Positions 45,334-57,981 of a stretch of 64,000 nucleotides of DNA are shown here, one piece after another. Position 1 is the stretch's first letter. Each line of letters begins with the position of its first letter. Source of the stretch: Gnetum montanum (Eukaryota > Streptophyta > Gnetopsida > Gnetales > Gnetaceae); contig MNCI01002989.1 in the NCBI GenBank assembly GCA_015680685.1, positions 92,338 through 156,337 on the forward strand, read 5' to 3'. The translations under genes were made by a program, and so were the position numbers. The notes under the pieces were generated by a model. It ran no database searches and was not told the DNA's origin. It saw only the letters and a program-made list of their open reading frames with translations.

Positions 45334-48185
45334 ATGACACCTAAAGAAAAGCACACATAAAAAGGAGGATCATCCCAACGAATGGATAAATGAAAAAGAA
45401 TGAAAAGGAACTAAGAACAGCCCCATGATCAAGTAGAGACCCATGCCACAAGACCTCTTCAAGAGGATCCCAAAGTATAATTTGTCTAATAGATTTCCAT
45501 GGAAGTGGCTACAATAGAATAGTCTCACTGAGAAAAGGCACCTAAACCTAAACCAAACCTTGAGGTTACATTAACAAAATCTTGCCTCAAGCACATTACA
45601 AACAAGGAGGTCCAAAATCGATACTCCAAGGGTTAAAATTTGGACCTTTCTTGGAGTTCGCTCCTCAAAAGTTAAGACTCAACCATAGAACTCTCCCATG
45701 TGGCCCACAAGCACTTCTAACTGGTAGTGGGACATGGGAAAAACTTATTTGTTTTAGAACAATTAGCAAGCTAATTCAATGGTCAAAATCAAGGACATCT
45801 CAGTGTCCTACTCAATGAAAGCTATTGTAGAGGCCCTTGGGTTACTAGAAACTAGAGTAAATTTAGTAGAAATCCCCATGCAGGAAAATCCTAGTGTTAA
45901 GAAGGAAATGCACATAATGGTGTTATGGAGTCAAACATAAGGAGTTTGATGCATTCACCATGGTGGAGCATGCATATTTTAAAATTTCAACCTTTCAGCT
46001 CAATCCAATGATGAGGCCAAGAAAGATCACAGCCTTCTCTGCTCATGCATGTGCTACTCTAAGAGGTAAATTCCCAGTCAACCTTCCACAATTTATCTAT
46101 CTTTAGATAGAAAAGTGATTTAAAGAAAATTAATTTTGAAGGAAGGGACCTCCCTTACAATGCCTCATCTAGAAATTATGCAAAAGGAGAGAAATAACCC
46201 ACTACACAAATGACATCATTCGACATGCTCCATCCACTTCTTAGGTGGAGATGATGAAAGACAAGGTGCCTACCAAGATCATCTAAGAAGAGGAGCAGCA
46301 ACCACCACCTCCACAACCCACTCAAGAAAAAACACCAAAGGCCCATGCTACCCTTGAGCATATGCATGAGATTCGAGAGTAGCTTTTGTGAGAGCAAGAG
46401 CAGCGAGTAGAAATGAGTGGCGGTGATCTATTTGTGTATCACCCAACAATGAGTCACCTCAATGAAGTGGCTCAAAAAATTAGCCAAATGGAGGGAGGTG
46501 GACCACTTTTCTTAGCCCAAAGAATGTAACTACCCATGAGGTCAAATCCTAACACCTAAGAGGTAACGATATCTCAATCGCAACAACAATAATTCCTAGA
46601 AATCTATGGGAATTCCACTACTTTTTCAGTGCATCTAGAGAAGAGCAAGGGGGCAACTATCTCGGTGATGCAACATCATGGGTAGGAGACAGTAGAAAAG
46701 GTGGTTACTGATAGAATTGCCAAGGCACTTAATGCACCTATAGTGTCTATACTAGATTTTTCTGCACTTAGAGATGTGCAAATGTCTATAAGAATAGTTA
46801 GAATTAGATTGAGTACAACCCAGCATGACAAGTTGCCAAACTGACTCATCGGAACTGGGAAACTGATTCTAGATTTCTTTGACCTTCCATATATAATCAC
46901 TACAACCTAGCCAAAACTACTAGAGGTGAGGGACAAGTGCATCATATTGGAGGGGTAACTCAAAATAGCCAAAACACAAAACCAAATCTTGGCTGTAGAG
47001 GTTGCTAAATTAAGAGCTTGTCTTACCGATCCTGTGTTTCTCAACCCTGCACTAACAAGGGATGAGGCCTTAAAGCAGCTTGAGGATAAGCTCAAAAAGT
47101 TTGAGAATGAGAAGGAGATGATTGTTTTTTACCAATCCATGGCCAATGTCAAAATGTACACAATTTAGAAGGACTTGGTTCAAACACATCATGAGAAAGA
47201 AATTTTGACGATAGAAAATCATCGCCTATGCAATGTTGATGTTTAGAAGCAATAGATGCAAGATTTTATCCATCAACAACAAAAGAAACTAACCAGAGTG
47301 AATAATGAATTAAGGATATTGGCAATAAAAAATAGAAATCTCTCCATGGATAAAGTCTAAGTCCTTCATCAAAAATCTATGATAGAGGTAGCTACCTAGA
47401 AAAATAAGGCTCTTAAGTTTTAGAGAGTCAAGAACCATTACAGATATCAAGTTGGTCTGCAACAAGAAATCAATGAGAAACACATCCGAATGGTAAAGGA
47501 AAAAGTCAACATGGCCCTTTAAAAGCTCAAGGAAGGAGGTGATGTTTGGCATCCTATCTTTGATGGGCTTAATGACTACAACAAAGTAGAGATCTGCATG
47601 AAAGAGCGGTAGATAGTACATGGAACTTTCCAATCTTCATTATGCAAATCTAGCGATGCTAACTACCAAATTGCTATAGTCCGAATTGAAGCAGGTGACC
47701 AATTCATACTTGTTGTATGAAGCAAAGTTCAAGCATCACAAAGAAACCAAGAAAAAGCTTCAGACTACCAATGCCAAACTTAAGGCTCTCGAGGCAAAGT
47801 TCATTAATCAACAATCAACTACTAAGAACTTAGCCAAGAGGATGAATGACTACCAGAAGCTGCAAAATGTAGTCAAAGCAGTCAATGTTGAATGCAAAAT
47901 TTTCGCTACTTCATTTGTTAATGTTAAAAAGCTATTCTCGACAATGCCCTATCCTTGGGATGTTCCCACTTTAGCCCACATTCAAGATGCTACATGGACC
48001 ATAAACGATCCCAAGTGAAAGGAGGAGAAGATGTAGGAACTATTGGATGGCTTTCATCTTCCACCAGAAGTTGCAACTACTATAGGACAACCACAACTGT
48101 CTCAACCGTTGTGTGCACCTGAAGCAAGAGAAGATCCTTCAAAGCCTTAGGAGCCTCCACTTCCTAGGACCATTTTATTTTCTTA
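45334..48185 (+). pseudogene. Extra ORF (coiled-coil type), full-length element
   Basis: ATG 45334 (MTPKEKHT) in the same sequence context as 34876 and 51610. The 5' part is poorly preserved. From about 46680 it is rich in heptad-like Leu/Lys/Glu: VAKLRACLTDPVFLNP, LKQLEDKLKKFENEKE, then 47686-48018 (KKKLQTTNAKLKALEAKF). A conserved end carries MPYPWDVPTL. A possible donor (AAAGGTAAG, about 45045) in the leader suggests splicing. No membrane segment. Unknown function; numerous stops. Confidence 0.55.
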
Positions 48186-48410
48186 AATATCTTCATTCCA
48201 TATGAGGAATTGTGTTTGTCAATTTTATCTTGGTTTTTAATTTTGTTGTTTAAAGCATCCAAAATTCTATAATCAATGAAAAACTATATACTCTAGACAC
48301 TTACTTTTTTTTTGTGTAGTTTGTATGTTTGTTTTGTGTGTCAATAATTCCATACCTTCCCAAATTTTGTAAAGAACTCAAGGATGAGTTTCCATTTAGT
48401 CGTGGAGGTA

Positions 48411-49289
48411 TAATGAAGTGTCATGGTTGGCCACATCGACAGGATGCCATCGACACAACCTCATTGATGGGATGGTGTAGACATGATCCCGTCAATGTAG
48501 CGTTTGACCCGTTGACATGTACCCATTGACAAGGCTCCCTATTTAACCTATAGATACATACTCACTAGCCACATTTATGATATAAGTCTCATACTTGTAG
48601 TGAAGCTCTAGCAGTTTTTTCACTTAAAAGTTAAAATATTTTCTAAGTGCTTACAGTAGGAGGCAAAGATTGTATGGATCTTTCTTCGAGCACTATTGTA
48701 TCTGAGCATTGTAGTTTCTATAGCAATAAAGATGAGATTTTTAGTAAACCTTGCAATACCTTGAAATGGATTAATTATTTCCTTTATGCATTCAATATTT
48801 TAAGCAATTTCCTTTAATGCTTTAAGTAACTATAGTAATTAAATTAAGCTAATTTGAGCTAAATTAAGCTAGATCAAGATAAATTAAATAGTAATTAATT
48901 AAGCATATAAGTACAACCACTTCAAGCATACACTTGGCACTTGGTAATCCTAATAATGCTTAACATTTGATAACTCAGTAACATTAAGCATATTTAGGAT
49001 GTATACGGTAAGTGGGAATGGATTCTTATGTTAGGATTAGTTAAATGTTAGTTGGTTAGATTAAATTAAAAATTAAATATATATTTTTTTATTCTTTATT
49101 TTTAGGAGACTTAGAACATAAAACATAGAAATGATAAAAATCATATGCCTCAATTCACTTAATAATACAATTTCACCTCCTAGAGACCAGTGTACTTAGA
49201 AGGTTATAAGTCCCTGGAATTCAACTAAATCATGTGTGAGTGCATAGTGATTCGTATGGTTGGACGTAGGGTCTACTCGCCACTCATCA
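48411..49289 (+). mobile_element. 3' LTR of the full-length Athila-like element
   Basis: 879 bp, aligned with 36146-37044 throughout. It starts TAATGAAG (the TG start mutated to TA) behind 'ttagtcgtggaggta' and ends CACTCATCA. The TATA region reads cctatagataca, so the promoter box is damaged. Polyadenylation-type AATAAAGATG near 48725. Followed by the target duplication TAGGT (49290-49294). Confidence 0.85.
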
Positions 49290-50637
49290 TAGGTCATGCT
49301 AGAAACAAGAGAAGAATGTAGCAAGGGCAACTAAGATGATTACTAATCATATTAAATAAACCTTTAATGTTCCCATTATGTTACTAGCAGATATTACTAA
49401 AGGAGAATATGTCGAAACTATAGCTAGAACCTCTATGACCCCATAAGAACACAAAGATATCTTCAATCAACTACTGCATACAAGGCAAGTGATGAAAAAT
49501 CATTTTGATATCCCTAGTGATATCACTATAATGAAGTTGAAGCTTATTCCAACAAAGGATAAGCTGGTAATGATAGAAACTATAGCTAAGCATGTAGAAA
49601 ATAAAGTGTAGAGGTTGCAAGTTGAATTAGTAGCATTAAGAGTAGAAAAGAAAGACCCGATATAATACATAGTGCCAAATTAGCTAGAAAAATTTAGAAA
49701 AAATAGATAGTCTAATTAATAGCCAAAAAAATTCAAGTGAAAATGAAGAAAGAAAAAGCAACATGGAACACCTTAATGACAAAAGCACAAACATATGCAC
49801 ATGCTAAAGTACTAACTACCCTAGAGGAAGAAAATAAGAATATTTTTGTAGAAAAAATAAGGTTGATTAATATAGAAAAATAAAAAAAACATCCTAAAAG
49901 AAAGCATCCATCAACTCATAGAGCAATTTGCAAGAGTCAACTAGGACATGCAAAAATTGACCAAAGAAAATAGAACACTATCAATGGAATAAGTCTGCAC
50001 AGTCTACTAGAAATCAACTATTGAGATTAGCATGCGGAAAAATGAGGCCAAAAAGCATGAAAGATTAAAAGAACACATTAGATACTAACCAGGCATGTAT
50101 AAGCAAATTAACAAAAAAGAAACCTAGATGGTGAAAGCCAAAATCAACACCATCACCATGCAAACACCTAATTGGCAGTCAATCTTAGATGATCTTACTC
50201 ATGTCCATTAAGCTGGAGTGAAGAACAAAGATCTGCAAATCAAAGACCTCACAAAATGCATGGGATTAGCAAATCTCTGATATGCTAATCTAGCCATGCT
50301 CACAACAAGTAGACCTTGAAATAAACTAGAGCAACAAGTGGTCGTAGTTTATGCACTATATGAGAAAGAGTTTGTAGATAAGAAGGATGCCCAACAAAAT
50401 TTACACATTGTAAACTCTAAAATTCAAGTAGTCAAGGCTAGGTAATAGGATGAGAAGGACATCGTAGCAAATCTAGCCTATAGAATGATAGATTATTAGG
50501 AGCTAAGAAAAGTGGTTAAGACATTTACGAAAGAACAACGGTAGTTTGCAACATGGTACATAAAAGCAAATAACATGTTCCCACAGTTGCCTTACCCATG
50601 GGAAGTACCGACTCTAGTCAATATCACTAAATGTGCC
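49290..50637 (+). pseudogene. Extra ORF, element F, second part
   Basis: Continues the frame interrupted at 36145. Coiled-coil-type segments with many stops (for example LEQQVVVVYALYEKEFVDKKDAQQ, about 50330) run to LPYPWEVPTLVNIT (about 50590-50630). It is homologous to 52900-54230 and 46700-47990. Confidence 0.6.
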
Positions 50638-50816
50638 TCACCAAGAGTTAAATGATACAACTTGTACTTCACTAACTTAAACTAAGAATACAATGATCAC
50701 GAACTGAACCTCAAATACTAGTGAATCTACATTGGCCATCCACAGATTATGATTAAGTCACACATGTACACTCATGACTTGTATGGTGGAGTGTTGGAAT
50801 ATCCAACTACTCATCA
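50638..50816 (+). mobile_element. LTR 3' end (U5) of element F
   Basis: 'cctcaccaagagttaaatgata…' to '…aactactcatca' aligns with 55258-55439 of the LTR at 54608. U3 and R are missing, so the LTR was cut off from its left side and joined directly to the extra ORF. No primer site follows, consistent with a 3' LTR. Confidence 0.55.
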
Positions 50817-50944
50817 AATACCATTTTCTATGCATCATCTATGATCAAAAATACTTTGAATTGTCTTACCACCTTTTAGGCTACTTATCTCATCAATATT
50901 TTTTATCAAAATTCATAAACATTTGCAAAATTTCAAATGTGATA

Positions 50945-51018
50945 TCATAAATATGATATTGCATCACTTGTGATATCACATCAATGATGTTGCATCTACA
51001 CTATCATCCATATAAAAA
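50945..51018 (+). promoter_or_regulatory. U3-like dyads and TATA box before the extra ORF of element G
   Basis: Overlapping GATATC dyads ('tgatatcataaatatgatattgc', 'tgtgatatcaca') followed by TATAAAAA (51011-51018). The arrangement is the same as in the LTR U3 at 54630-54699 and comparable to 44815-44901. It supports a second promoter for the extra ORF. The 50817-50944 stretch has no other feature. Confidence 0.45.
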
Positions 51019-51609
51019 TCTATATATACACATGGACCATTAGAAAATTTTTCATTTCTATCATTTCACATTAGAGGAGTTCATGTTGTTTTTCTATCAA
51101 AAAACCTTTTGAGCCTCATATCTTCCTCATTTCACATCTAATTTCAACCATTCTTGAATCCTTTCACTCCTAGAAAAAGCATCTTAATCATGTGGAAGAG
51201 TGTCGTGCATAAATTCATGAATTATGCAAAATTTTTCCTAACATCTAAAAGACTGATTAAGGGTAAGAATTATAAGAGATAAGAAGATTTTAAACTAATC
51301 TAAGATAATGAACTTGACATTTCTCTTCGATTAATCATTATAATTCTTTTAAATAATAAATCAAAGATAATAATAGATCATCAAGCTAAAACTTATTTTT
51401 AATCATTAGAAAATTTATTTAATTAAGGGTTTTATTAATTAGGGATTTTTATAAAATTAATGAATTTTCTAACTTTACAATAAAAACTAAAAATAAGACT
51501 AATTATGTATAATGTTATTCATCAAATCTTAGGTTTTGATAAAGGGTTACAAACTATTAGGAATTTTTCTAGAATTTTTAGGTAAACTTAAGATTTGTTA
51601 TGATTACAA

Positions 51610-54357
51610 ATGTCACTAAAAAGAATACTTGAGGTTTGAGGACTATCACATCTAAGAGAAAATAAGCTCAAAGGAAGAGGAAAAGGACAAGGAATAGATC
51701 AAGCACATTCTATAGAGCAAGAGGCACAATCATATTTAATCCAATAGCCTACACCTATAACAAGATAATCTACATAAGCAAAAGCTAATGTCACACTTCC
51801 TCCAAAATAAGCACAATGCCTCACACTCTCTAATGAGTGCTTGCAAGCCATTTAGGAGAAGTCTACCATATCCACTATAATAGTGGAATTGAATATTGGT
51901 CCATTCATGGATTTTGCACTTGTACAAATTTGCAAACAACTTCAAGACTTATCCCTTTGACCCATTATTTTAAGTAATGGTAAATGGTATTTGAGGAAAT
52001 TCCATCAATTTTGGTACAATAAATACGATGATGCAACTATAAAGATTAAGTAACAGTGTCATATTCCATCAAAGCCATTACCAAGGCATTAGATATACCA
52101 AATATCAAAGCCAATATTACCCAAATCCCTACATAATCCAATACTAATGCAAAGAATTTATGGTTGTAGAGGGCATATGAAATTATCAAAAAAAGAATAT
52201 AATGGATTGTGTACTAGAAAGAAGATTTATTTCAAGATTGGGACATATCACATTTTTCCAAATAAGAGGCTGAATAGAATTTCTACTTATGCTACCAAAG
52301 GAAGTACCATTCTCATGGAAAAATTTCAAACAAATATTGTCCATATGTTGTTTATAGAAATTTAGCAAAGGTTTGAGGAAAAGAAGATAAGGAAGCCCAC
52401 CACTCTTCCATTCCCATGTCTCATTAAAAAATTATGTAGGCAAGTAGGAATTTTGGATTACATAAATTATGTTCTCTAAAAAGCCTAAAATGCCTCATAT
52501 GGAGATATTTTAAAGCCAATGTTGCCTAAGAAGGATCAAGTAGAAAAATGAGTAGGCACTAAGGCTAGTAGAGTCAACACCAGTAGCAAACATTTCAACC
52601 ATAGAAACAAAACAAGTAGGACCCAATAGGCTAATTCTAACTATAGAATGAGCAAGATTAAGATCTCCACCATCCAAATAGCCTAACTATAAATCTTCTA
52701 TAATCCATTTATAATAGATTGTAAAAATAATCAGTTAGGACAATAGAGAGGTATCTAGCATGCATAGAGTTAGAGATAATCCAAGAAGACATGTAGTAGC
52801 AATAAGATCTACTAGTGGTCAAATATCTTTGCAGAAAGAAGAAAATGATTATTAGACACAAGAGATATTTAGAAATGCTACATCATTTTAAGTATTATTA
52901 GAAACTAGTGAAGAATCCATTATAGTGATGCTACAACACTAAGATGCAATAGGACTAATAGAGGTAATAACTAATTATATCAAGAAGTCATTTAATGTTC
53001 TCATTGTGCCACTGGTAGATATTTCTTAAGCCAAAGATGTACAAACATTAGCTAGACATTAGGAAAAAAGATCATGTCCCTTGTCAAACATGAAGATGCA
53101 TTAGAGAGACTAATGCAGACAAGAAAAGTCATGTAGAATGTTTTTTATTTTTCTAGTGATATCACTACAATGTAGTTAGAGTTAATATCTATTCAAAAAA
53201 ATTGGCCATGGAAAAAACAAGGATGCAACATGCAAAAAATAAAGTGTAAAGGCTACAAAAAGAATTAGTTACATTACAAGCTAAAAGGCAAGAACCTTCA
53301 TGATACATTGCACTTGACCATTTATCATAATTTACAAGTATGCAAGTAGATTAATTGATGATTAGGAAAAATAGATGGAGATGAAAAAAGAAAAAGTAGT
53401 TTGAAATGCCTTAGTTATAAAAGCCTAGACATACACACATACTAAATCTCTTACTACATTAGAAGTAGAAAATAAGAAGATTAATACAAAAAATATTAAG
53501 TTGACAAACATCTAAAAACAAAAGAACATGCTCAAGCAAAGCATCCATCAACCTAGACACAAGATAGTTGGCCTGAAAAAACATAACCTTATCAATAATT
53601 ATGCATAATTATATAGAATTCAAACATTGAAATTAACACATGGCAAAATAAGGCCAAGAAGCATGAAAGACTTAAAGATCATGTGAACATGTGTCAATAG
53701 ATCAATGAAAAGAAAATTTAGATGGACAAGGCCAATACCAACTCTATTTCTCAATAGTTACCTAATTAGTAATCTATATTGGATAGTCTTACCCTTGTCC
53801 ACAAATCTGAGCTTAAGAATTAAAACCTAAAAATAGAAGACTTAATAGAGTACATGGGGTAGACAAATCTACACTATACTAACTTTTCCATGTTAATGAC
53901 AAGAAGATCAGAAATAGAGTTAGATCAACAATTGGCTACTATTTATTTCATGTATGAAAGGGATTTTGTACATAGGAAAGATGCACAACAACAACTTCAT
54001 ATTGCAAACTATGAACTACAACTAGTCAAGTCAAGCTACCAAGACCAGAAAGATGTTATAGTGAACTTGGCTAAAAGGATGATAAACTATCAAGACTTGT
54101 AGAAGATAGCCAAAGCTTTTGAGATAGAGAGAACCCAACATACAATATGATACATCAAGACCAATCAAACAGTTCCACAACTGTTATGCTCTTAGGAAGT
54201 ACCAACACTAAAGAACATCGTTAGGGTGGCATGAACTGTGAATGCTCTTATGACTGAAGAAAAGAAGCTAAGAGCGCTAATAAGCAAATATCAATTCAAA
54301 AAGCTAGATGATAAAGGAAAGAAGTTGATAAAGGAACCACCACCATCAAGAACCTAA
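51610..54357 (+). pseudogene. Extra ORF (coiled-coil type), element G
   Basis: ATG 51610 in the conserved ATTACAAATG context. The order matches element F: Lys/Arg-rich start, a region with WSIHGFCTCTN-like text, 52060-52370 (KKNLWL, SHFSK), a long helical part (53200-54230), and an open segment 53890-54102 (ERDFVHRKDAQQQLHIANYE). It ends with KEPPPSRT near 54355. Preceded at 51262 by a possible donor (GGGTAAG). Heavily interrupted by stops. Confidence 0.55.
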
Positions 54358-54607
54358 AAAGGCTACATCAATCTCCCTTTTATTCTATTTTGTTTTATTT
54401 TGTTTTATTTTGTATTTATTATATGTCAATCATACACTATATGATAATATTATAATGTCATTCAAACAAAGATGCGATATTCATAGTTAATAGTTATTCA
54501 TGTAAATAAGTCATGATGTCAAGTCCATATAGCCTCACAAGTTGTAATGAACTCTATCCTCCTTTTGTTTGAACTTGGGGATGAGTTTTCAGTTAGTTGT
54601 GGTGGTA

Positions 54608-55439
54608 TAATGAAATGCTTTATAGGGGACTATGATATCATAGCTTAAGATACAATGTTGTAGATATGATATAGCAGATCATCATCATTTATATAAATAT
54701 GAGTTCACCATCATGTTAAATCATGAAGTTTTGCCAATGCTTAATAAAAGTCCTACAGTTTATTTTCTTCAAGTTATATTTAGTTGTGAATGCCCACAAT
54801 GTGGTGGTTAACAGTTGTATAACATCTTTATTTAAGTGGATTATTCTTGGAAACAATTCATGCATAATAATAAAGATTGAGATTGTTCTTCTTCATTGTA
54901 ATATCTCACATAGAATAGATTTACTTTCTAATGTCATTTACTTTTACTATGTCATTTACCATTACCATGTTCATTACTAAATGTGAAATAAGAATGATTG
55001 GTTTCAAGTATAAAGTGTAATTTTTTGGTAATCTAGTAATGAGTTTACTTAATTTTCTTAGTGGTAGAGTTACTTGATAATTCCAGTAGTAAATACATCA
55101 ACCTAGGACATGTATGAAAAACTAAGAACAAATACTTATCACCACAGGCTAGAATAGCTTTACAATTTCATTGTTCTTAGTTAACAGAATTTATACACAT
55201 TTTCACTATGTCTATTATTTTCATACTTACATCCTACCAACATCATTTTATCATATACCTCACTAAGAGTTAAAATATATGTTTTATACCTTGCTAACTT
55301 TAAGTGAGAATATAATGATCACAAGCTTCGTATCAACTTACTAGTATACTTACATTGTCCATTCATATATTACAATTTAGTTGCATGTGAATACTTGTAA
55401 CTTGTATGGTTAAGTATTGAAATTCTCTACCACTCATCA
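54608..55439 (+). mobile_element. 3' LTR of Athila-like element G
   Basis: Starts TAATGAAATG behind 'ttagttgtggtgg' (compare the pre-LTR sequences at 48395 and 786) and ends CCACTCATCA. It contains CTATGATATCATAG (a perfect 14-bp palindrome, near 54632-54645), TATAAATA (54692-54699) and the shared U5 end. About 832 bp. The open frame at 54723-54980 is not a gene. Confidence 0.7.
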
Positions 55440-55740
55440 CTTCTACTCCTTGTGATCTTCCTTGGCTTTATTGGATTTGAATCCCTTCTCCTATTTAGAA
55501 CCCTTGTCCTTGCCTTTGGATACTTCTTTTCCTTTACTTACATAGCCAATACACTTCTTCTCAACCTTAACAACTAATTCATAAGCCTCATCTAGGATTT
55601 GCGAGTAATAAAAGGTTAACTCTTCTAAAATTCTACTTCTTGTAATCTAAAACCATACTAGTTTTGAATCCTCCCTGGATTTGTCATTAGTAGTATCAAA
55701 TAATAAGAATGGAAGAGGTTATTTATATGTTACCTAGGAA
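55440..55740 (-). pseudogene. Scrap of retrotransposon gag-like sequence
   Basis: On the minus strand a mixed-frame reading gives ILDEAYELVVKVEKKCIG followed by a Lys/Gly/Ser-rich stretch, reminiscent of the region just before the zinc knuckle of Ty3-type Gag proteins. It is too short and broken to classify. 55740-56040 is AT-rich without a recognisable feature. Confidence 0.3.
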
Positions 55741-56059
55741 AATTCAACCATGCTTATTATTTATTTAAAAGGGTCACTGAAATATTTTTTAAAATTTTAT
55801 TAATAAATTATTATAAAAATCAATAATTAATTTATTTTTATTTTTATTATAATAGAGTATGGTTATTTCTGATAAAGCCCTATTTGTAAAGTACTTTATA
55901 CTATGGAATAATTAATATTAATGTACTTGTTAACTATTATTATTATTATATTTAATATAAATATAATAAGTTGGATAATGGTGGAGTTTGAACTAAAGAT
56001 CTCTTAGGAAAAATCTAATATCAATGGTTAATTCATTTTCTATTATGCATGATTTTGAT

Positions 56060-57981
56060 TATGAGAGGCCACCATCCTTCATTAATCTCCAAATCTCCAT
56101 CTTTATTGACATTATTGGGATGTAGTTTAATGTCTATGAATTCTCTAATTTTTCTCTCTAGATAATTTTCTATCTTGGCTAAGATTTTGTATTTTTTCTA
56201 GTTGTCATGTATGTTTAGTTTCATTTGTGAAGTAATTATTAATATGTTCTACCAATGGCAATTTCTCAATTCTCTTGTATTCTATGTTTACTTCATGTTC
56301 TTTTAGTCTAGTAAAAATGCTTCTTTTAGTTTCTCTAATGCATGCCTTCCTAAAAAATCATTCTAGTTTATAAACAACTTTGCAATCAAGGTTCTCTGAT
56401 CTATCTTTCTTAGGGGACTAATCACTAATTTTATTAATAGGTTGAAATATAGTTTTAATGTTCTCTTTTCTTAATAATCTTCCTAGTTTATTAGAAATGC
56501 CTATATGGTATGATAATATTGCAATAAAATATTTATTATTATCTTCATTCTTAATTGAATCTTCATCTAATTCTTTGTCATCAATATTAGTTTAAGAGAT
56601 ATTTTTCTTTTAGCAAGCTAATTATTAATGCTATCAGTCCAAGCCTTTTTAACGATTTTTTAAGTCATAGCCATTTAGTTCAAAGACATGATTAAGATGT
56701 TTAAATTCTTCTTTTCAAGTTTTCATGGTAAAAACTATAAGGGTTCTAAACATTAAGGTCTTTAAAATTCGTATTTTCTAGCTAAAGGAATGGTTAGAAT
56801 TAGCATTTAAATATCTATTTATATGATTTTTCTTCCTAAATAATCCACAAGAGATTTTTAAATTATTGTTTTCATTCTTGATCTTGGTAAATTTAACATA
56901 TAAGAAAGAAAGAGAGTTATTATGTTATTTCTCAACAGTAAATTGAATATTACAATCAATGTTGTTTAAGTATGTATGAACTTTGTTTAGTTCTTCTTTC
57001 TCGTATTACCAAATACATTCTATATCATCAACATATCTAATCCAATGCTTTGGCTTTAGTAAATATGAATGTAAAGCTTTAGGCTCAAAGTCTTCCATGT
57101 ATAGATTAGCTCCAATAGGAGAAAGAGATGATCCCATTAGAACTCCTTGCACTTGCTCAATGTATACATTATTATATCTAAAATAAGTGGTTTCTAAACA
57201 TGGCCTAACAAGATTAGCTACTTCCTTATTAACTTTTTTACTAATGACTCTAAAGAAATTTTCTAATAAAATCATGACAAAAATGGATACAACATCAAAG
57301 CTCACAAAGATATCTTTTGGTTCTAATGTAATACTAGAGATAAAATCAATATAATGTTGGGTAGTACTTATGAAAGAACTAGTATGTCCAACAAGTGGTG
57401 TAAGAATATTATTAGCAAGATACTTAGCTAGGGCATATGTTATAGAACCAATGGTATCAACTGTAGGTCTAAGTGGAACACCATTTTTATGAATCTTAGG
57501 GATACCATATATTCATAGGAGATGATAATGCATGGGAATAAGAGACTTTTTTCATCAAATTTGATTCCATTATGGCTTTTCTAACTTTCTTATACTTTTT
57601 AAAGGTGGATCTTTATCTAATATTTTATAGGTATTGCAAGCTAAAAGTTCTAATATTTTCTCTTTATATATTTGTTCATCCATTAGTACAATAGATTTTC
57701 CTTTATCTACTTGCATAATTTTAAGAGAATTTTTGTTTCTCTTCAAGTCAAAAAGAACTTTGAATCTTTCTTGGAAAGGTTACTCTTAGGTATTTTAACT
57801 TTAAGTAAAATGTTTACGCTATTATGAATGATTCTTATAGATTTCTTCTTATCAATGCTTCTAAGGGATTTTTCTAGAACAAAAATAAAGTTTTCATATT
57901 TTATGTTTTTAAGAAAAATGGCAAAATCTAAACCTTTATTTAATAGTTCAATGATATCTTCACTTAATGGTTCTTTAGAAA
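56060..57981 (-). mobile_element. Penelope-like retroelement (decayed)
   Basis: On the minus strand the reading runs: DKGKSIVLMDEQIYKEKI and TYKILDKDPP (about 57600-57710); YGIPKIHKNGVPLRP and SITYALAKYLANNILTPLVG (about 57400-57520); FVSFDVVSIF; VYIEQVQGVLMGSSLSPIGA (about 57140); HWIRYVDDIECIW (57009-57047, catalytic YVDD); a thumb; a GIY-YIG endonuclease; and HPNNVNKDGDLEINEGWWP (about 56075-56130). These are the signature motifs of Penelope-like elements. One 99-codon open stretch (57006-57305) survives. Such elements are abundant in animals; in plants they are known mainly from conifers. Confidence 0.85.
56215..56398 (-). pseudogene. GIY-YIG endonuclease remnant of the Penelope-like element
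   Basis: Minus-strand reading ENLDCKVVYKL, then after a stop CIRETKRSIFTRLKEHE and VEHINNYF. This fits the Penelope endonuclease pattern (…CKGVYKI-C-CG-YIGETGRS…RL-EH), with the catalytic Arg and the EH segment still visible and the YIG degraded to CIR. It lies downstream of RT, as expected for endonuclease-bearing Penelope elements. Confidence 0.7.

Noticed and set aside
57006-57305. Group II intron or telomerase RT as explanation of the YVDD frame.
   Set aside because: The PKIHK, LMGSSLSP and GIY-YIG segments are specific to Penelope-like elements.
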